NCBI RefSeq assembly: GCF_026341125.1
Contig: NZ_JAPEOR010000001.1
Coordinates: 992,001-1,056,000 of the forward strand
Reading direction: 5' to 3'
Source: Streptomyces sp. NBC_01142
GTDB taxonomy: Bacteria; Actinomycetota; Actinomycetes; Streptomycetales; Streptomycetaceae
DNA: 64,000 nt
In this document: in pieces, positions 61,475 to 64,000 of the stretch
Layout: the number at the start of each line of letters is the position of its first letter
Numbering within the stretch: position 1 is the stretch's first letter
Made by a program: the position numbers and the translations under genes
The notes under the pieces: generated by a model
What the model was told of the DNA's origin: nothing
The model's input: only the letters and a program-made list of their open reading frames with translations
The model's database searches: none

Positions 61475-63873
61475 TACTGGCAGGCCTCGCAGGACTCAGG
61501 GTTCTCAAGGGAGCAGGCGATCGCGTCGGCGTCGGGCGCGGAGGCCTGCTGCAGGGGGATGGGGGCGGGCGCTGCGGCGGCCGCAGCACCGCCGCCGGCC
61601 GCACGCGCGATGCGCGTCGCCGGACGCGAGCGCAGGTAGTACGTCGTCTTCAGACCCTGCTTCCAGGCGTACGCGTACATCGAGCTGAGCTTCCCGATGG
61701 TCGGCGTCTCCAGGAAGAGGTTCAGGGACTGGCTCTGGTCCAGGTACGGCGTACGGGCCGCGGCCATGTCGATCAGGCCGCGCTGCGGGATCTCCCAGGC
61801 CGTGCGGTACAGCGCGCGGACGTCCTCCGGGATCCAGCTGAAGCCCTGTACCGAGCCGCTCGCCTCGCGCAGCGCCTCACGCGACTGTGCGTCCCACACG
61901 CCCAGCTTCTTCAGATCCTCCACCAAGTAGGCGTTGACCTGGAGGAATTCACCGCTCAGCGTCTCGCGCTTGAAGAGGTTGGAGACCTGCGGCTCGATGC
62001 ACTCGTAGACACCGGCGATCGACGCGATGGTCGCGGTCGGCGCGATGGCGAGCAGCAGCGAGTTGCGCATGCCGGTCTTCGCGATACGGGCGCGCAGCGC
62101 GTCCCACCGCTCAGGCCAGTTCCGCTCGACGTCGTAGTGGTCGGGGTGCAGTACGCCGCGCGCCGAGCGGGTCTCGGACCACGCGGGCAGCGGGCCGTTG
62201 CGCTCCGCGAGGTCGCAGGACGCCTCGTAGGCCGCGAGCATGATCCGCTCGGCGATCTTCGTGGAGAGCGCCTTCGCCTCGGGCGAGTCGAAGGGGAGAC
62301 GGAGCTTGAAGAAGACGTCCTGGAGGCCCATCGCGCCCAGGCCCACCGGCCGCCAGCGGGCGTTGGAGCGCCCGGCCTGCTCGGTCGGGTAGAAGTTGAT
62401 GTCGACGACCCGGTCCAGGAAGGTGACGGCGGTGTGGACGGTTTCGTCCAGCCGCGCCCAGTCCAGATCCCCGCCGTCGGGCCCCTCCACCACGAACGAA
62501 CCCAGGTTGACCGAACCGAGGTTGCAGACGGCCGTCTCGCCGTCGTCCGTCACCTCCAGGATCTCGGTGCACAGGTTCGAGGAGTGGACGACCTTGCCGG
62601 GCTCGGCCGTCTGGTTGGCCGTGCGGTTGGAGGCGTCCTTGAAGGTCATCCAGCCGTTGCCGGTCTGGGCGAGCGTGCGCATCATCCGGCCGTACAGCTC
62701 GCGGGCCGGGATGGTCTTGCGCGCCAGCCCTTCGGCCTCCGCCTTGCGGTACGCGGCGTCGAACTCGTCGCCCCACAGGTCGACCAGGGCCGGCACCTCG
62801 GCGGGGGAGAACAGCGACCAGTCGGCGTCGGCCTCGACACGGCGCATGAACTCGTCCGGGATCCAGTGCGCGAGGTTCAGGTTGTGCGTACGCCGCGCGT
62901 CCTCACCGGTGTTGTCACGCAGCTCGAGGAACTCCTCGATGTCCGCGTGCCAGGTCTCCAGGTAGATCGCGGCGGCGCCCTTGCGCCGGCCGCCCTGGTT
63001 CACGGCGGCGACCGAGGCGTCAAGGGTCTTCAGGAACGGCACGATGCCGTTGGAGTGGCCGTTGGTGCCGCGGATCAGCGAACCGCGGGCACGGATACGG
63101 GAGTACGAGAGCCCGATGCCGCCGGCGTGCTTGGACAGGCGCGCGACCTGGTGGTAGCGGTCGTAGATCGAGTCGAGCTCGTCCAGCGGAGAGTCCAGCA
63201 GATAGCAGGACGACATCTGCGGGTGGCGGGTGCCGGAGTTGAAGAGCGTGGGGGAGGAGGGGAGGTAGTCGAGCCGGCTCATCAGCCCGTACAGCGAGGC
63301 GACTTCGTCCAGGGCGCGTACCGAGGTGTCCTCGGCCAGTCCGCAGGCGACGCGCAGCATGAAGTGCTGCGGCGTCTCGATCACCTGGCGGGTGAGGGGG
63401 TGCCGCAGGAGGTAGCGGCTGTAGAGCGTCCGCAGCCCGAAGTACCCGAAGCGGTCGTCGGCGGCCTGGTCGATCAGAGCGTCCAGGTGTGCGGAGTGGA
63501 GCTCCACGAACTCGGCCGTGCGGTCGGCGATCAGGCCTTCGCGATGGCCGACCGCGACGGAGGCGGAGAAGGCCACCGCGCCCTGCCCGGCTGCCTCGTC
63601 CGCGATGTGACGGGTCAGCAGGCGGGCTGCGAGCCGCGAGTAGGCAGGGTCCTCGGAGATCAGGCCCGCGGCCGCGTCGGTGGCGAGGCCTCGCAACTCG
63701 GCAGCGTCCGATGCGGCGTTGCGGCCGCGCAGTGCGGCGGCGGCGACACGGCCCGGGTCGGTGTCGGGCAGATCCGCGGTGAGGTCGGTCAGGGTCCGCA
63801 GAAGCGCGGTCCCGGGGCCGTCCGCCACCTGGTCGGAAATGCCTGAAGCCGGATCGGCTGGCGCGATGGTCAC
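61474..63873 (-). CDS. nrdA: Class Ia ribonucleotide reductase alpha subunit
   Basis: 799 residues from a GTG with GAGGGAGAG upstream. Catalytic barrel motifs: PQMSSCYLLDSPLDELDSIY (redox Cys), NLCTEILEV (radical Cys), VCNLGSVNLGSF and SLLLAIAPTATIASIAG. The C-terminal shuttle cysteines are in SCEACQ. The first 100 residues do not show the KRDG-type ATP cone. In S. coelicolor the nrdABS operon is controlled by a B12 riboswitch; only 127 nt of leader is visible here and no B12 box was recognised in it. Confidence 0.93.
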   Translation of the reverse strand: MTIAPADPASGISDQVADGPGTALLRTLTDLTADLPDTDPGRVAAAALRGRNAASDAAELRGLATDAAAGLISEDPAYSRLAARLLTRHIADEAAGQGAVAFSASVAVGHREGLIADRTAEFVELHSAHLDALIDQAADDRFGYFGLRTLYSRYLLRHPLTRQVIETPQHFMLRVACGLAEDTSVRALDEVASLYGLMSRLDYLPSSPTLFNSGTRHPQMSSCYLLDSPLDELDSIYDRYHQVARLSKHAGGIGLSYSRIRARGSLIRGTNGHSNGIVPFLKTLDASVAAVNQGGRRKGAAAIYLETWHADIEEFLELRDNTGEDARRTHNLNLAHWIPDEFMRRVEADADWSLFSPAEVPALVDLWGDEFDAAYRKAEAEGLARKTIPARELYGRMMRTLAQTGNGWMTFKDASNRTANQTAEPGKVVHSSNLCTEILEVTDDGETAVCNLGSVNLGSFVVEGPDGGDLDWARLDETVHTAVTFLDRVVDINFYPTEQAGRSNARWRPVGLGAMGLQDVFFKLRLPFDSPEAKALSTKIAERIMLAAYEASCDLAERNGPLPAWSETRSARGVLHPDHYDVERNWPERWDALRARIAKTGMRNSLLLAIAPTATIASIAGVYECIEPQVSNLFKRETLSGEFLQVNAYLVEDLKKLGVWDAQSREALREASGSVQGFSWIPEDVRALYRTAWEIPQRGLIDMAAARTPYLDQSQSLNLFLETPTIGKLSSMYAYAWKQGLKTTYYLRSRPATRIARAAGGGAAAAAAPAPIPLQQASAPDADAIACSLENPESCEACQ

Positions 63874-64000
63874 GTGGTGCTCTCCCTCGCTCGGCTCTGG
63901 GCCGGCGGGGGGAGGGGGAAGGCCGTACGGGCGTGTACGTGCCCGCAGAAGGGCAGCACACCGCACGGCATCCACCGGCCCAACCGCGAGGCCCGGACGT

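Noticed and set aside
1..64000. CRISPR arrays, prophage or insertion sequences
   Set aside because: No regularly spaced identical repeats with unique spacers, no integrase, transposase or phage structural gene seen; repeats present are tandem or dispersed non-coding elements.
63874..64000. B12 riboswitch in the nrdA leader
   Set aside because: No B12-box-like core found in the visible 127 nt; may lie outside the window.

Overview
The window is a 64 kb piece of core chromosome from a Streptomyces or close relative. The evidence is very high GC with G/C third codon positions, frequent GTG starts, dense stem-loop terminators, and a gene order that agrees, from memory, with the S. coelicolor SCO518x-SCO522x region. 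No prophage, transposon, plasmid or CRISPR array was seen. All functions come from reading motifs and from recalled families; no search was run.

Layout. 1-6300 (minus): two tandem TAP-type lipoprotein peptidases and a large membrane protein fusing a kinase-like domain to a lysylphosphatidylglycerol-synthase-type membrane module. 6463-21000: a DNA-repair and redox block with an alkyltransferase-like protein, AdnA and AdnB helicase-nucleases separated by a lipoprotein gene, an M20 peptidase, NudC, a mycoredoxin and UvrD2. 20971-22313: the whiB7/wblC locus with an A-rich promoter, a leader ORF, an attenuator and a small coupled gene. 22418-38932: ABC1 kinase, a degenerate ThiF-like protein, a metalloprotease, a TerD/AIM24 operon, a Nudix and DUF2342 protease pair, an SDR protein, MoaE, a PDZ-Lon protease and a UPF0182 membrane protein. 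The stretch from adnA to UPF0182 resembles the M. tuberculosis Rv3202c-Rv3193c order, so it looks like an ancient actinobacterial neighbourhood.

39006-50800: two identical initiator tRNA genes flanking a Sel1/TPR gene, a Fur-type regulator diverging from catalase, a CBS protein, HisN, a TetR regulator, a Gdx/SugE exporter, RsgA, AroA, an M50-like protein and an SRAP protein. 50815-56000: a small hydrolase, the sigR-rsrA thiol-stress switch and two HD-domain membrane proteins, the second degenerate. 56096-63873: a TPR protein, peptide deformylase, a zinc DD-carboxypeptidase, a GlxA-type AraC regulator, a DUF2809 protein and class Ia ribonucleotide reductase.

Stress control links several parts. 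There are exact sigma-R promoters (GGGAAT-N18-GTT) before sigR and before the mycoredoxin gene, a WhiB7-type promoter and attenuator at whiB7, and a palindrome inside the catalase promoter. The best leads outside known biology are a dispersed intergenic repeat that also occurs in-frame inside adnB, an array of helically phased TGACG motifs in front of the second initiator tRNA, the TerD/AIM24 operon, and the orphan ThiF-like gene opposite a metalloprotease.
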